Notes under the pieces: generated by a model
Told to the model about the DNA's origin: nothing
The model's input: the letters and a program-made list of their open reading frames with translations, nothing else
Database searches by the model: none
Shown: positions 30,320-39,614 of the stretch, in pieces
How positions within the stretch are numbered: the stretch's first letter is position 1
Layout of the letters: each line of letters opens with the position of its first letter
Assembly (NCBI RefSeq): GCF_003991585.1
Contig: NZ_PQSP01000009.1
Location: 62,001 to 126,000 of the forward strand
Source: Saezia sanguinis
GTDB taxonomy: Bacteria > Pseudomonadota > Gammaproteobacteria > Burkholderiales > Burkholderiaceae_C
DNA: 64,000 nucleotides
Direction: 5' to 3'
Made by a program: the position numbers and the translations under genes

Positions 30320-30589
30320 ATGACTCAACCCATTTGGCATGTATGCAGTCTGGTTGTTCAATATGTACCCGAACAACTTGCAGCCGTTACTGAACGCATT
30401 TCAGAGATTCCTGAAGCTGAAGTGTTTGCGACCAATGAAGAGGGTTGCAAGCTGGTGGTTCTGATGGAGTCTGATGACGCCGATCTCCTGTATCAAAAAA
30501 TGCAGTCAATACAAGAGGATATTCCTGGAGTACTGGCTGTGTCTCTGGTCTACCATCAACAAGATGAAGAAGCTGAGGTTACCCCATGA
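30320..30589 (+). CDS. napD: NapD, chaperone for nitrate reductase maturation
   Basis: 89-residue cytoplasmic ferredoxin-like-fold chaperone that binds the Tat signal peptide of NapA and holds it until the molybdenum cofactor and iron-sulfur cluster are inserted. It starts with [22 protein letters not shown] and includes the typical [14 protein letters not shown] end. TAGGAG precedes ATG 30320. It overlaps napA by four bases (ATGA), so it is translated just ahead of its client. First gene of napDAGHBC. Confidence 0.93.
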   Translation: MTQPIWHVCSLVVQYVPEQLAAVTERISEIPEAEVFATNEEGCKLVVLMESDDADLLYQKMQSIQEDIPGVLAVSLVYHQQDEEAEVTP

Positions 30590-33063
30590 AACGCCGTGAA
30601 TTTATGAAAGCAAATGCCGCTGCCGCTGCGGCTACCGTTGCTGGTGTTACGATACCCATCAAAGTCCTGGCTCAAAGTGATGCGGATAAAAGCATTACCT
30701 GGAGTAAGGCGCCATGCCGTTACTGCGGCGTGGGTTGCGGCGTTCTGGTGGGGGTGCAAAACGGGCGTGTGGTCGCTTCGCAGGGCGACCCGGAAGCGCC
30801 GGTCAACAAGGGGCTGAACTGTATCAAGGGCTATTTCCTGCCCAAGATCATGTACGGGCAGGACCGCGTCAAGCAGCCGCTGTTGCGCATGACCAATGGC
30901 CAGTACGATAAAAATGGTGAGTTCACCCCGGTATCGTGGGATAAGGCTTTCACCATCATGAGCGAGAAATACAAGGCTGCGCTCAAGAACGGGCCTAACG
31001 CGGCGGGTATTTTCATGTCGGGGCAGTCCACTGTGTGGGAAGGCTATGCGGCAGCCAAGCTGTTCAAGGCGGGTTTGCGTTCCAACAACATTGACCCCAA
31101 TGCGCGGCATTGTATGGCTTCGGCGGTGGTCAGCTTCATGCGTTCGTTCGGCATGGATGAACCCATGGGGTGTTATGACGACTTCGAGCTGGCTGACGCG
31201 TTTGTGCTGTGGGGTTCCAACATGGCCGAGGCGCACCCGATCCTGTGGTCGCGTCTGACCGACAGGCGCCTGTCCAACCCGAATGTGAAAGTGGTGGTGC
31301 TCTCCACCTTCCTGAACCGCAGTTGCGATCTGGCTGATATCAAGATGGTATTCACTCCGCAAACGGAGATGAAGATTCTGAACTACATCGCCAATTACCT
31401 GATTCAGAACAATGCGGTGAATAAAGAGTTCATGGATAACTTCGTGAATATCCGCAAAGGTGCAACCGATATTGGCTATGGCCTGCGTCCGAACCATCCG
31501 TTGGAACAAAAGGCGGCCAACGCCAACAGCGGTGCCTCGGAACCGATGACGTTTGAGGAGTACAAGCAGTTCCTCTCTGAATACACGCTGGAAAAGGTGT
31601 CCAAGGAGTCCGGTGTGCCGGCCGAGCAGATCACGGCACTGGCCAAACTGTATGCCGACCCGAATGTGAAGGTGATGTCGCTGTGGTGTATGGGTGTGAA
31701 CCAGCACGTACGCGGTGTGTGGACCAACCACCTGATCTACAACCTGCACCTGATGACCGGCAAGATTTCGCTGCCGGGCAATGGCCCGTTCTCGCTGACC
31801 GGGCAACCCTCTGCCTGTGGTACAGCGCGTGAGGTGGGCACGTTTGCGCACCGCCTGCCGGCCGACCTGGTGGTGGCGAACCCCGAACATCGGAAGTTTT
31901 CTGAAAAAATCTGGAAGCTGCCTGACGGCGCCATTCAGCCTGAACAGGGGCTGCATGCGGTGGCGCAGGACAGGGCGCTGCGCGATGGTAAGCTGAATGC
32001 GTACTGGACGCAGACCACCAACAACATGCAGGCCGGTCCCAACATTTACGAAGACCGCATGAAAGGCTGGCGCGACCCGCGTAACTTTATTGTGGTGTCT
32101 GACCCGTACCCGACGGTCAGCGCGCTGTCTGCCGACTTGATTCTGCCTACCAGCATGTGGGTGGAAAAAGAGGGCGCCTATGGTAACGCCGAGCGGCGTT
32201 GCCAGTTCTGGCGCCAGGCGATCAAAGGGCCGGGTGAATCCAGGTCTGACTTGTGGCAGTTGGTGGAGTTTTCCAAATACTTCAAGACGGACGAGGTCTG
32301 GCCGGCCGAGTTGCTGGCCAAGAATCCTGAATTCCGCGGCAAGACGCTCTACCAGGTGCTGTTTGCCAACGGTCAGGTCGATAAATACCCGCTGAGCGAT
32401 ATTCCGGCCGGACTGCTTAACGACGAGTCGAAAGACTTTGGTTATTACATCCAGAAAGGGCTGTTCGAGGAATATGCCACCTTCGGGCGTGGACACGGGC
32501 ATGACCTGGCTGACTTTGAGCTTTACCACAAGGCACGCGGTCTGCGCTGGCCGGTGGTGGACAGCAAGGAAACGCTGTGGCGTTACAGCGAGGGCTATGA
32601 CCCGTATGTGAAACCGGGGCAGAAGTTCAACTTCTACGGCAACAAAGACGGTAAGGCAGTCATTTTTGCCCTGCCTTATGAACCACCGGCTGAAATGCCC
32701 GATAAAGAGTATGACCTGTGGTTCTGTACCGGCCGTGTGATTGAGCACTGGCATACCGGCACCATGACGCGCCGTGTGCCTGAGCTGCACCGTGCATTCC
32801 CGCAGGCGGTGCTGTTCATGAACCCGGTTGATGCGCAGAAACGCCAGTTGCGGCGCGGTGACAAGGTCAAGATCATTTCGCGGCGCGGTGAGATTACCTC
32901 GCTGGTGGAAACGCGTGGGCGCAACAAGATGCCTGAAGGCGTGGTGTTTATCCCGTTCTTTGATGCATCGCAGTTGGCCAATGCGATTACGCTGGATGCA
33001 ACCGACCCGTTGTCGAAAGAGACGGATTTCAAGAAGTGTGCGGTGCGGGTCGAAAAGGCCTGA
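30586..33063 (+). CDS. napA: Periplasmic nitrate reductase catalytic subunit NapA
   Basis: 825-residue molybdoenzyme that reduces nitrate to nitrite in the periplasm. The Tat signal has the perfect RREFMK motif at residues 3-8. The [4Fe-4S] ligands are C44, C47, C51 and C79 (CRYCGVGC ... NCIKG). C176 in [13 protein letters not shown] is the expected molybdenum ligand. The bis-MGD domains follow, including [20 protein letters not shown] and the C-terminal [20 protein letters not shown]. Length equals the family norm. Electrons should arrive through NapB. No napF lies in the operon. Confidence 0.97.
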   Translation: MKRREFMKANAAAAAATVAGVTIPIKVLAQSDADKSITWSKAPCRYCGVGCGVLVGVQNGRVVASQGDPEAPVNKGLNCIKGYFLPKIMYGQDRVKQPLLRMTNGQYDKNGEFTPVSWDKAFTIMSEKYKAALKNGPNAAGIFMSGQSTVWEGYAAAKLFKAGLRSNNIDPNARHCMASAVVSFMRSFGMDEPMGCYDDFELADAFVLWGSNMAEAHPILWSRLTDRRLSNPNVKVVVLSTFLNRSCDLADIKMVFTPQTEMKILNYIANYLIQNNAVNKEFMDNFVNIRKGATDIGYGLRPNHPLEQKAANANSGASEPMTFEEYKQFLSEYTLEKVSKESGVPAEQITALAKLYADPNVKVMSLWCMGVNQHVRGVWTNHLIYNLHLMTGKISLPGNGPFSLTGQPSACGTAREVGTFAHRLPADLVVANPEHRKFSEKIWKLPDGAIQPEQGLHAVAQDRALRDGKLNAYWTQTTNNMQAGPNIYEDRMKGWRDPRNFIVVSDPYPTVSALSADLILPTSMWVEKEGAYGNAERRCQFWRQAIKGPGESRSDLWQLVEFSKYFKTDEVWPAELLAKNPEFRGKTLYQVLFANGQVDKYPLSDIPAGLLNDESKDFGYYIQKGLFEEYATFGRGHGHDLADFELYHKARGLRWPVVDSKETLWRYSEGYDPYVKPGQKFNFYGNKDGKAVIFALPYEPPAEMPDKEYDLWFCTGRVIEHWHTGTMTRRVPELHRAFPQAVLFMNPVDAQKRQLRRGDKVKIISRRGEITSLVETRGRNKMPEGVVFIPFFDASQLANAITLDATDPLSKETDFKKCAVRVEKA

Positions 33064-33088
33064 TACAGCAGTTGAGAGTGAATGACTG

Positions 33089-33838
33089 ATGGCAACCAAA
33101 CCAGAATCACTGTCCAGACGACGCTTACTGCGTGACGCGATTTGCGGCGCAGGCGGCGTGGTCGGGCTCGCGGTTCTGTTTGGTATACCGGCCAGGCAGG
33201 CGCAGGCGCATAATGAAATCCGCCTGCTGCCGCCCGGAGCTATCGACGACTTTGTAGCGGCCTGTGTGCGCTGTGGGCAGTGCGTGCAGGCCTGCCCTTA
33301 CGATACGCTCAAATTGGCAACCCAGTCCACGCCGAATAATGCAGTGGGGGCGCCGTACTTCATTGCCAGAGATATTCCGTGCGAAATGTGCGAAGACATT
33401 CCTTGTGTGGTGGAATGCCCGAGCGGCGCGCTGGACCCGAAGCTGACCGATATCAGAGACTCGCGCATGGGGCTGGCGGTGCTGCTGGACCAGGAAAACT
33501 GCCTGGCGTGGCAGGGCCTGCGTTGTGAAGTGTGTTACAACATCTGCCCGGTGCTGGGGGACGCGATCTCGCTGGAGCCGCAGCACGATCAAAGAACCGG
33601 TGAGCATGCCAAGTGGATTCCGGTGGTGCACAGCGAGCACTGCACCGGCTGCGGCAAGTGTGAGAAAGCCTGTGTGCTGGACGAAGCGGCCATCAAGGTA
33701 CTGCCGCTGTCGGTTGCCAGAGGGGAGCTGGGATACCATTACCGCTTTGGCTGGCAGGAGCGCGAAAGGGCCGGACAGCCGCTGGTGCCTTCCAGCGTGC
33801 CGATGGATATCCGCCGGCCGGAAGGGGGAGGGCAATAA
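33089..33838 (+). CDS. napG: NapG, periplasmic ferredoxin-type quinol dehydrogenase subunit
   Basis: 249-residue iron-sulfur protein. A Tat signal (SRRRLLRDA, then a hydrophobic stretch to about residue 35) sends it folded to the periplasm. Four cysteine clusters for [4Fe-4S] centres are visible: [43 protein letters not shown] and [11 protein letters not shown]. With NapH it passes electrons from quinol toward NapA. It follows napA by 25 bases and abuts napH with no gap. Confidence 0.95.
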   Translation: MATKPESLSRRRLLRDAICGAGGVVGLAVLFGIPARQAQAHNEIRLLPPGAIDDFVAACVRCGQCVQACPYDTLKLATQSTPNNAVGAPYFIARDIPCEMCEDIPCVVECPSGALDPKLTDIRDSRMGLAVLLDQENCLAWQGLRCEVCYNICPVLGDAISLEPQHDQRTGEHAKWIPVVHSEHCTGCGKCEKACVLDEAAIKVLPLSVARGELGYHYRFGWQERERAGQPLVPSSVPMDIRRPEGGGQ

Positions 33839-34756
33839 ATGGCCAATGCACCTCAACATGCCGGTCGCGAAGCGCAAGAAAAATTTGGCTGGTTTTACAG
33901 CCACCGCTTCCTGCTGCTGCGGCGGTTAAGCCAGTTGTTTATTCTGATGCTGTTTTTGAGCGGGCCGATCTGGGGCCTGTGGATTCTCAAGGGCAACTAC
34001 AGCAGCAGCCTGTTCCTGGATACGATACCGATTACCGACCCTCTGGTCATGCTGCAAAGCCTGGTGACAGGGTACTGGCCTGAATTTACGGTGTTGCTGG
34101 GTGCCATCATTGTGCTGGTGTTTTATTCGGTGGTGGCCAGCCGGGTGTTTTGCAGTTGGGTCTGTCCGTTCAACCCGGTTGCGGACCTGGCGGCCTGGCT
34201 GCGGCGTAAGCTCAATATCCGCACCCATATCACTATTTCGAGAAAACTGCGTTACTTCATACTGATTGCTGTGCTGGCAGGCAGTGCTGTCAGCGGTGTG
34301 CTGGTATGGGAGTGGCTCAACCCGGTTGCCACGCTGGGCCGGGGGATTATTTCTTCAGCCGGGCAGGCTGCCAATTTTGACTCTGTCTGGCGCCTGCTGG
34401 TATTCGGCTTTGGTGCCGGATTGTGGGTGCTGTTAACCATATTCCTGCTGGATCTGCTGGTGCTCAAACATGGCTGGTGCGGGCATCTGTGCCCGATCGG
34501 GGCGCTGTACAGCGCACTGGGCAGCAAGAGCGTTATTCATGTCGCAGCAGACAAACGCGATGCATGCAATAAGTGCATGGATTGTGTGAACATCTGCCCG
34601 GAGGCACACGTGCTGACTAAACCTGTGTTCGGAAAACAGGACAGCCCGCTGGTTCTCAGCAGCGAATGTACCCGTTGTGGACGATGCATTGATGTTTGTT
34701 CGCAAAAGGTGTTTTCTATCCAAACGAAATTTTATCAGCCAGGGGATCAAAAATGA
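33839..34756 (+). CDS. napH: NapH, membrane quinol dehydrogenase subunit
   Basis: 305-residue inner-membrane protein with four or five membrane segments. CSWVCPFNPV and CGHLCPIGAL are the cytoplasmic Cys-x3-Cys-Pro motifs of the NapH/NosR family; a C-terminal double ferredoxin module has CNKCMDCVNICP and CTRCGRCIDVC. It takes electrons from menaquinol or ubiquinol and hands them to NapG. ATG follows the napG stop directly, and its own stop overlaps the napB start (ATGA). Confidence 0.95.
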   Translation: MANAPQHAGREAQEKFGWFYSHRFLLLRRLSQLFILMLFLSGPIWGLWILKGNYSSSLFLDTIPITDPLVMLQSLVTGYWPEFTVLLGAIIVLVFYSVVASRVFCSWVCPFNPVADLAAWLRRKLNIRTHITISRKLRYFILIAVLAGSAVSGVLVWEWLNPVATLGRGIISSAGQAANFDSVWRLLVFGFGAGLWVLLTIFLLDLLVLKHGWCGHLCPIGALYSALGSKSVIHVAADKRDACNKCMDCVNICPEAHVLTKPVFGKQDSPLVLSSECTRCGRCIDVCSQKVFSIQTKFYQPGDQK

Positions 34757-35214
34757 TTGCCACCTTTAAGATAATAAAAAGAGCCGTCAGCGGTTTGTGC
34801 CTGCTCGGATTATTTGTGCTGCCTGTCATGGCCCAGCAGCAAGGAGATAACCAGGATGTGGATCTGGATCAGTCCCCGGAATACAGCAGGACGATTGATC
34901 CGTTCAAAGATCCACCCCGCCAGCAGGACCGTTTTCCGCTGAACTATGTGAACCAGCCGCCGCTGATTCCGCACAGCGTTGACGGTTATCAGGTGACAGC
35001 CAATACCAACCGCTGTCTGACCTGCCATGGCCTCAAAGGCTACCGTGCGGCAGGGGCCACGCGGTTGAGCGCCACGCACTTTGTCACCAGTGGTGGCATG
35101 ACCACGGACCAGATTGCACCGAACCGTTACTTCTGCTTGTCTTGCCATGTGCCGCAGACAACGGCAGTGCCGATTGTTCCCAATGAATTCCAGCGTTCAA
35201 CGGGCTTTGAATGA
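34753..35214 (+). CDS. napB: NapB, dihaem cytochrome c subunit of nitrate reductase
   Basis: 153-residue periplasmic cytochrome. A signal peptide ends near LFVLPVMAQQ. Two haem sites, CLTCH and CLSCH, lie in the family context NRCLTCHGLKGYRAAGATRLSATHF and RYFCLSCHVPQTTA. It transfers electrons from NapC (and NapGH) to NapA. ATG 34753 overlaps the napH stop; a longer reading from 34696 would be out of family and inside napH. Confidence 0.95.
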   Translation: MIATFKIIKRAVSGLCLLGLFVLPVMAQQQGDNQDVDLDQSPEYSRTIDPFKDPPRQQDRFPLNYVNQPPLIPHSVDGYQVTANTNRCLTCHGLKGYRAAGATRLSATHFVTSGGMTTDQIAPNRYFCLSCHVPQTTAVPIVPNEFQRSTGFE

Positions 35215-35247
35215 TATTTCGTGTGACATCGCTTAAAGGTGAACAAG

Positions 35248-35868
35248 ATGGACAATGAAAAAGAAAAGCCCCAGACGGACAAGAAGCCGGGCCTGATCCG
35301 TCGGTTTTTCCGATGGTGGTGCAGGCCAAGCCGGATGGCGCTCGGAACATTGCTGGTGGCAGGTATCGTCATTGCGCTGGTTGGTGTGTTGGGCTTTAAC
35401 ATGACGATGAGCTACATCAGCTCAGAGAAGTTCTGTATCAGTTGTCATGAAATGCGTGACCATGCTTATACAGAGTACATGCAAAGCTCGCACTATACCA
35501 ATGCATCCGGGTTTAAAGCCACATGTTCTGACTGCCATGTGCCCAAGCCTTTTATTCCGATGATGATCAGCAAGTTTGAAGGGCTGCGTGATATTTATGG
35601 CTCAATGACCGGGCTGATTGATACGCCGGAAAAATATGAACAGCATCGCCTGGCGATGGCGCAGCGTGTGTGGGACCGGATGAAGGGTAACGACTCGCGT
35701 GAGTGCCGTAACTGCCATAGCTTTGAGTATATGGACCTGGCGCAGCAGAAAACCGCTTCGGCACAATTCCATACTTATGAAATTGACCAGCAGCAAACGT
35801 GTATTGACTGCCACAAGGGCATCGTGCACCAGTTGCCGAATATGGAAGGCATTGATACCGGGTTTTGA
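35248..35868 (+). CDS. napC: NapC, membrane-anchored tetrahaem quinol dehydrogenase
   Basis: 206-residue NapC/NirT-family protein. One membrane anchor (about 25-52, MALGTLLVAGIVIALVGVLG) holds a periplasmic domain with four haem motifs: CISCHEM, CSDCHVP, CRNCHSF and CIDCHKG. It oxidises quinol and reduces NapB. ATG 35248 has AAAGGTG six bases upstream; an in-frame GTG at 35239 is less likely. Last gene of the nap operon; no clear hairpin terminator follows. Confidence 0.94.
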   Translation: MDNEKEKPQTDKKPGLIRRFFRWWCRPSRMALGTLLVAGIVIALVGVLGFNMTMSYISSEKFCISCHEMRDHAYTEYMQSSHYTNASGFKATCSDCHVPKPFIPMMISKFEGLRDIYGSMTGLIDTPEKYEQHRLAMAQRVWDRMKGNDSRECRNCHSFEYMDLAQQKTASAQFHTYEIDQQQTCIDCHKGIVHQLPNMEGIDTGF

Positions 35869-36177
35869 TGGCACAAGTGTTGCAAATATTCCATTGGTTT
35901 ATTTGCGACACTTGGTTCCCCAGGCGGATTGATATAAATCAAACTACTTTGTTAAAAACCGTGTGCAAATTCAAAACAGGTAATTTAAATGGAGGTTTAT
36001 CCGAGTTTTATACGATGCCATTGATTATCCATGTCAAGAAGATGGATAGAATGGTTCCAAAGCAGTGCTAAGGAATGATAAACGTAAGAACTGCTGACGC
36101 GATGAGAGACTGATACGGATACGGCGTCAATCTGTTTTTATGCGACTCTTGGGTGCTGCACATTCAGGGGATTAGCC
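35869..36177. other. Intergenic regulatory region between napC and nrfH
   Basis: 309 bases with no gene. It contains a perfect FNR-type site at 35929-35942, about 235 bases before nrfH, and AGGGGAT near 36168 as ribosome site. No rho-independent terminator for nap was seen, so some nap transcripts may read through into nrf. Confidence 0.7.
35929..35942. promoter_or_regulatory. FNR/Anr-type binding site upstream of nrf
   Basis: TTGATATAAATCAA matches TTGAT-N4-ATCAA at every defined position, like the site upstream of napD. It suggests anaerobic activation of nrfHA and possibly of the haem-lyase genes downstream. Confidence 0.8.
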
Positions 36178-36753
36178 ATGAAGCGATTTCTAAGCCGTTT
36201 ACCTGATAAGTTGATCGTGCCTTTGTTTGTCGTTCTGGGTATTTTGGCCGGGCTGGGGGGTTATACCCTGTATATGTCTCGTGCGCATACATACCTGTCT
36301 GACGATCCTGCTGCATGTGTCAACTGCCATGTTATGGCGCCTTACTACCAGTCTTGGAGCCGCAGCTCGCACGCAGTATGGACAAACTGCAATGACTGCC
36401 ACTCTCCCAACAACAACGTCATTTCCAAATATACCTTCAAAGCCGCAGATGGTCTGTACCATGCCGCTATCTATACCTTTGGTGCAGAACCGCAGGTGAT
36501 ACGGCCACGGGCGGGGAGTTATTCGGTCATCATGGACAACTGCGTAAGGTGCCATACGCAGCTCAATACCGAGTTTGTTAAAACCGGCACCATCAGCTAC
36601 TCTGATGTGGAACATGGGCAGGGTAAAGCATGCTGGGACTGCCACCGGCAGGTACCGCATACCAATATCAGCAATCTGGCATCTGCGCCTAATGCCATTA
36701 CCCCCTTGCCTGCGTCTCCCGTGCCTGATTGGCTGAAAGAGGCGATGAAATAA
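36178..36753 (+). CDS. nrfH: NrfH, tetrahaem quinol dehydrogenase for nitrite reductase
   Basis: 191-residue NapC/NirT-family cytochrome that anchors NrfA to the membrane and feeds it electrons from quinol. One N-terminal membrane segment (about 12-34) precedes four haem motifs CVNCHVM, CNDCHSP, CVRCHTQ and CWDCHRQ. The first haem is followed by the Met of CVNCHVM, as in Desulfovibrio and Wolinella NrfH. It lies 28 bases ahead of nrfA, forming the NrfHA type of system rather than the NrfABCD type of enterobacteria. Confidence 0.94.
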   Translation: MKRFLSRLPDKLIVPLFVVLGILAGLGGYTLYMSRAHTYLSDDPAACVNCHVMAPYYQSWSRSSHAVWTNCNDCHSPNNNVISKYTFKAADGLYHAAIYTFGAEPQVIRPRAGSYSVIMDNCVRCHTQLNTEFVKTGTISYSDVEHGQGKACWDCHRQVPHTNISNLASAPNAITPLPASPVPDWLKEAMK

Positions 36754-36781
36754 CCACCTTTAACTACCGGGAAGAGCTATC

Positions 36782-38266
36782 ATGAAACTCACCGCATCCA
36801 TCAAAGAAAGACCGGTCATAGGCTGGGTCATCTTTTTCGTCATCATGCTCGCGGTATTCCTGCTGGGAATGCTGGCAGCGTCAATCACCGAGCGGCGCGC
36901 AGAAACCACTGCATCCGTTTTCAACAACCGCAAGGTTGAAATCACCGGCATCGAGCCGCGCAACAGAATCTGGGGACAGAACTTCCCACGCGAGTTTGAA
37001 ACGTGGAAGCGAACTGCCAACATGGACTTCAGAAGCAAGCACATGGGCAACATGCCTGAAGATGTGCTCTCCTCGCGTCCGAACATGGTGGTACTGTGGG
37101 CCGGGTATGCTTTTGCGAAAGACTATTCTGCACCGCGCGGCCACATGTATGCGCTGGAAGACCAGTACGTCAGTATGCGTACCGGAACACCGCGTAACCC
37201 GGAAGACGGGCCGCAGCCCGGCACCTGCTGGGCCTGTAAGAGCCCGGACGTACCACGCCTGATGGAAGAGATGGGCATCGCCAATTTCTATTCAGCCAAG
37301 TGGGGCGCACTTGGGGCTGAAGTGGTGAACCCGATTGGTTGCGGTGACTGTCACGATCCGGTGACGATGAGCCTGACGATTACACGTCCGGCGCTGGTGG
37401 AAGCATTCCAGCGTCAGGGGCGCGATATCACGCAGGCAACCAATCAGGAAATGCGTTCTCTGGTCTGTGCGCAGTGCCACGTGGAATATTATTTCCAGGG
37501 TGACGGCAAGTACCTGACCTTCCCGTGGGACGGTGGTATGACTGTGGAAGCGATGGAAGCCTACTATGATGCGGCGAAGTACTCTGACTGGACACACTCC
37601 ATCAGCAAGGCGCCCATGCTCAAGGCACAGCACCCAGACTATGAACTGTTCCTGCTTGGACCGCATGGACAGCGCGGGCTGGCCTGTGCCGACTGCCACC
37701 TGCCTTACGTCAGTGAAGGCGGCGTCAAGTACTCCAACCACCAGATCATGAGCCCGCTGAACAACATCAGTGGCACCTGCGGCACCTGTCACCGCGACAG
37801 CGAAGCTAACCTGCGCATGTATGTGGAACAGAACCAGGACAAGGTACTGGAAATCCGCGACCGGCTTGAACCCGAACTGGTGCGCGCACACATCATGGCC
37901 AAAGCGGCCTGGGATGCGGGTGCTACCGCTGAGGAAATGGCTCCTGCGCTGCAGTTGATCCGTGAAGCAGGATGGCGTTGGGACTATGGTGTGGCTTCTC
38001 ATGGTGCATCGTTCCATGCACCGGTGGAAACACAGCGTATCCTGGCCCACGGGCTTGATAGAGCGCTGCAGGCCCAGATTGCCTTGCAGCAGGTACTGTT
38101 TGCCCACGGTGTCACCGATGTGCCGATGCCTGACCTGTCCACCCGGGCAGCAGCCTCTGCTTACATCGGCTTTGATATCGAAAAAGAACGGGCTGCAAAC
38201 GAAGAGTGGCTGAAAACTGTGATACCGCAATGGCTTGAAACGGCCAAACAGAATGGCCGCTTATAA
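36782..38266 (+). CDS. nrfA: NrfA, ammonia-forming pentahaem cytochrome c nitrite reductase
   Basis: 494-residue periplasmic enzyme that reduces nitrite to ammonium with six electrons. The N-terminal hydrophobic segment (about 12-34) is a signal anchor. The active-site haem is bound by CWACK, the diagnostic CXXCK motif; four ordinary sites follow: CGDCH, CAQCH, CADCH and CGTCH. The calcium-site and substrate region KAPMLKAQHPDYE is intact. It completes nitrate-to-ammonium conversion begun by Nap. The CXXCK haem needs a special lyase; the ResB/CcsA genes directly downstream are the candidate. Confidence 0.97.
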   Translation: MKLTASIKERPVIGWVIFFVIMLAVFLLGMLAASITERRAETTASVFNNRKVEITGIEPRNRIWGQNFPREFETWKRTANMDFRSKHMGNMPEDVLSSRPNMVVLWAGYAFAKDYSAPRGHMYALEDQYVSMRTGTPRNPEDGPQPGTCWACKSPDVPRLMEEMGIANFYSAKWGALGAEVVNPIGCGDCHDPVTMSLTITRPALVEAFQRQGRDITQATNQEMRSLVCAQCHVEYYFQGDGKYLTFPWDGGMTVEAMEAYYDAAKYSDWTHSISKAPMLKAQHPDYELFLLGPHGQRGLACADCHLPYVSEGGVKYSNHQIMSPLNNISGTCGTCHRDSEANLRMYVEQNQDKVLEIRDRLEPELVRAHIMAKAAWDAGATAEEMAPALQLIREAGWRWDYGVASHGASFHAPVETQRILAHGLDRALQAQIALQQVLFAHGVTDVPMPDLSTRAAASAYIGFDIEKERAANEEWLKTVIPQWLETAKQNGRL

Positions 38267-38291
38267 GCTAGAATGGTTCGACATCTGAGTT

Positions 38292-38327
38292 GTACCTGTT
38301 TGTCATCGGGCAAACAGGTACTTTTTT
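38292..38327 (+). terminator. Strong hairpin terminator/attenuator between nrfA and resB
   Basis: GTACCTGTTTG (38292-38302) pairs perfectly over 11 bases with CAAACAGGTAC (38311-38321), loop of eight, followed by six T. It lies 26 bases after nrfA and 13 before resB, so it should cut most nrfHA transcripts and keep haem-lyase expression lower than that of the reductase. Confidence 0.85.
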
Positions 38328-38339
38328 ATTTCATCACGC

Positions 38340-39614
38340 ATGACAGAACGACGACGAAAAACACTGTGGCAGTTTCCCTGGCTGTATCGGGAAAGCATGA
38401 TTTTCATTGCCGGCCTGATCCTGGTAGGGTATGCGCTCCAGTTCAGCGTGGGGCCGTTCAATTTCCTGCTGCTGCGCTATCCGGTCAACATGATTGTTGC
38501 TGCCGTTTTGGTGTTGCTGCTGACCGGTGGGTTTTTCCTTCGCAGTAATCCTTTCATTGTCTGGCTTTCCGGCGTACCTTTTGCGGTGACGCTGCTGGGG
38601 GCTTTTTTGCTGCTGGGCCTGATCATGGGGCTGACCCCGCAGGATGCATTGCTGCCTGTGCAGCCCGACGCGCAGCAAGCCCCGCCGCCGGTGTGGCATG
38701 CCCTTGGCTGGGCGCGCATGACGGCCTCCTGGCCTTTTGTATTCATTTACTTTTTGCTGCTGCTGTCTTTGGGACTGCTGGTGGCGCGGCGGCTGGCGCA
38801 TCCGCAAATTGCACAGTGGGCTTTTTACTGCAACCATGTCGGCTTGTGGTTTGTGCTGCTGGTGGCCGGGCTGGGTTATGCGGACATTGGCCGTTATGTG
38901 ATGCTGGTGCGCAAAGGCGAAATGCAGTGGAGCGGTAAAAACCACGCGCAGGAGTCGTTTGAACTGCCCTTGGCCATTCGGCTGAATGATTTTACGATTG
39001 ATTTTTTCCCGCCCAAACTGGTGGTGATTGACCGTGTGACCGCCACGCCGCAGCCGCCGTTGCGTCCGGTTTTTTATCAGATTAATCCGGATGCCCCTGA
39101 TGGCCGCCTGCCCGGCTGGACTGTGCATGTGGAAACTTATCTGGAAAAGGCCGCACGCAACAGCAGCAATACGTACAGCGCATGGCCGATGGAAGGCGCC
39201 GTACCGGCTGCTCTGGTAACCGCACGCAATTCAGACAATACGCAGCAGCGCACCGGCTGGGTCAGTTCGGGCAACATGTCACAGTTTTATATGCGGCTGC
39301 CATTGGATGAAAACTACAGCCTGGCAATGGCACAGCCTGAGCCCAAGCGTTTTGCGTCGGACATCACGGTTTATACCCAGGACGGCCAGACCGTTGATGC
39401 GGTGCTGGAGGTGAATAAACCGCTGGAGATCGGGCACTGGACGATTTATCAGTACAGCTACGATACGCGTGCCGGTACCATGTCTGCCTACAGCAGCATT
39501 GAGCTGGTGTATGACCCGTGGCTTTATTATGTGTATGCCGGGTTTGCGGTACTGGCGCTGGGATGCGCCGGGCTGATCTGGACGGGCAGAAAGAAGGCGG
39601 AGGGAGGCATATGA
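38340..39614 (+). CDS. resB: ResB/CcsB-type cytochrome c biogenesis protein (System II)
   Basis: 424-residue membrane protein of cytochrome c maturation System II. Membrane segments lie near residues 18-38, 45-62, 72-95, 130-150 and 165-185, then a large periplasmic domain (about 190-395) and a final segment. The haem-handling histidine region NHVGLWFVLLVAG is present. With CcsA it forms a haem exporter and lyase. This shape resembles the N-terminal half of Wolinella NrfI, the CcsBA fusion that serves NrfA. It overlaps ccsA by four bases. Placement right after nrfA suggests it serves the CXXCK haem. Confidence 0.85.
   Translation: MTERRRKTLWQFPWLYRESMIFIAGLILVGYALQFSVGPFNFLLLRYPVNMIVAAVLVLLLTGGFFLRSNPFIVWLSGVPFAVTLLGAFLLLGLIMGLTPQDALLPVQPDAQQAPPPVWHALGWARMTASWPFVFIYFLLLLSLGLLVARRLAHPQIAQWAFYCNHVGLWFVLLVAGLGYADIGRYVMLVRKGEMQWSGKNHAQESFELPLAIRLNDFTIDFFPPKLVVIDRVTATPQPPLRPVFYQINPDAPDGRLPGWTVHVETYLEKAARNSSNTYSAWPMEGAVPAALVTARNSDNTQQRTGWVSSGNMSQFYMRLPLDENYSLAMAQPEPKRFASDITVYTQDGQTVDAVLEVNKPLEIGHWTIYQYSYDTRAGTMSAYSSIELVYDPWLYYVYAGFAVLALGCAGLIWTGRKKAEGGI

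Noticed and set aside
30556..33099. 847-codon open frame opposite napA
   Set aside because: It mirrors the napA coding sequence and has no family-like sequence or ribosome site; a product of base composition. Similar long antisense frames opposite the ABC permease, autotransporter, ankyrin and clpB genes were rejected on the same grounds.
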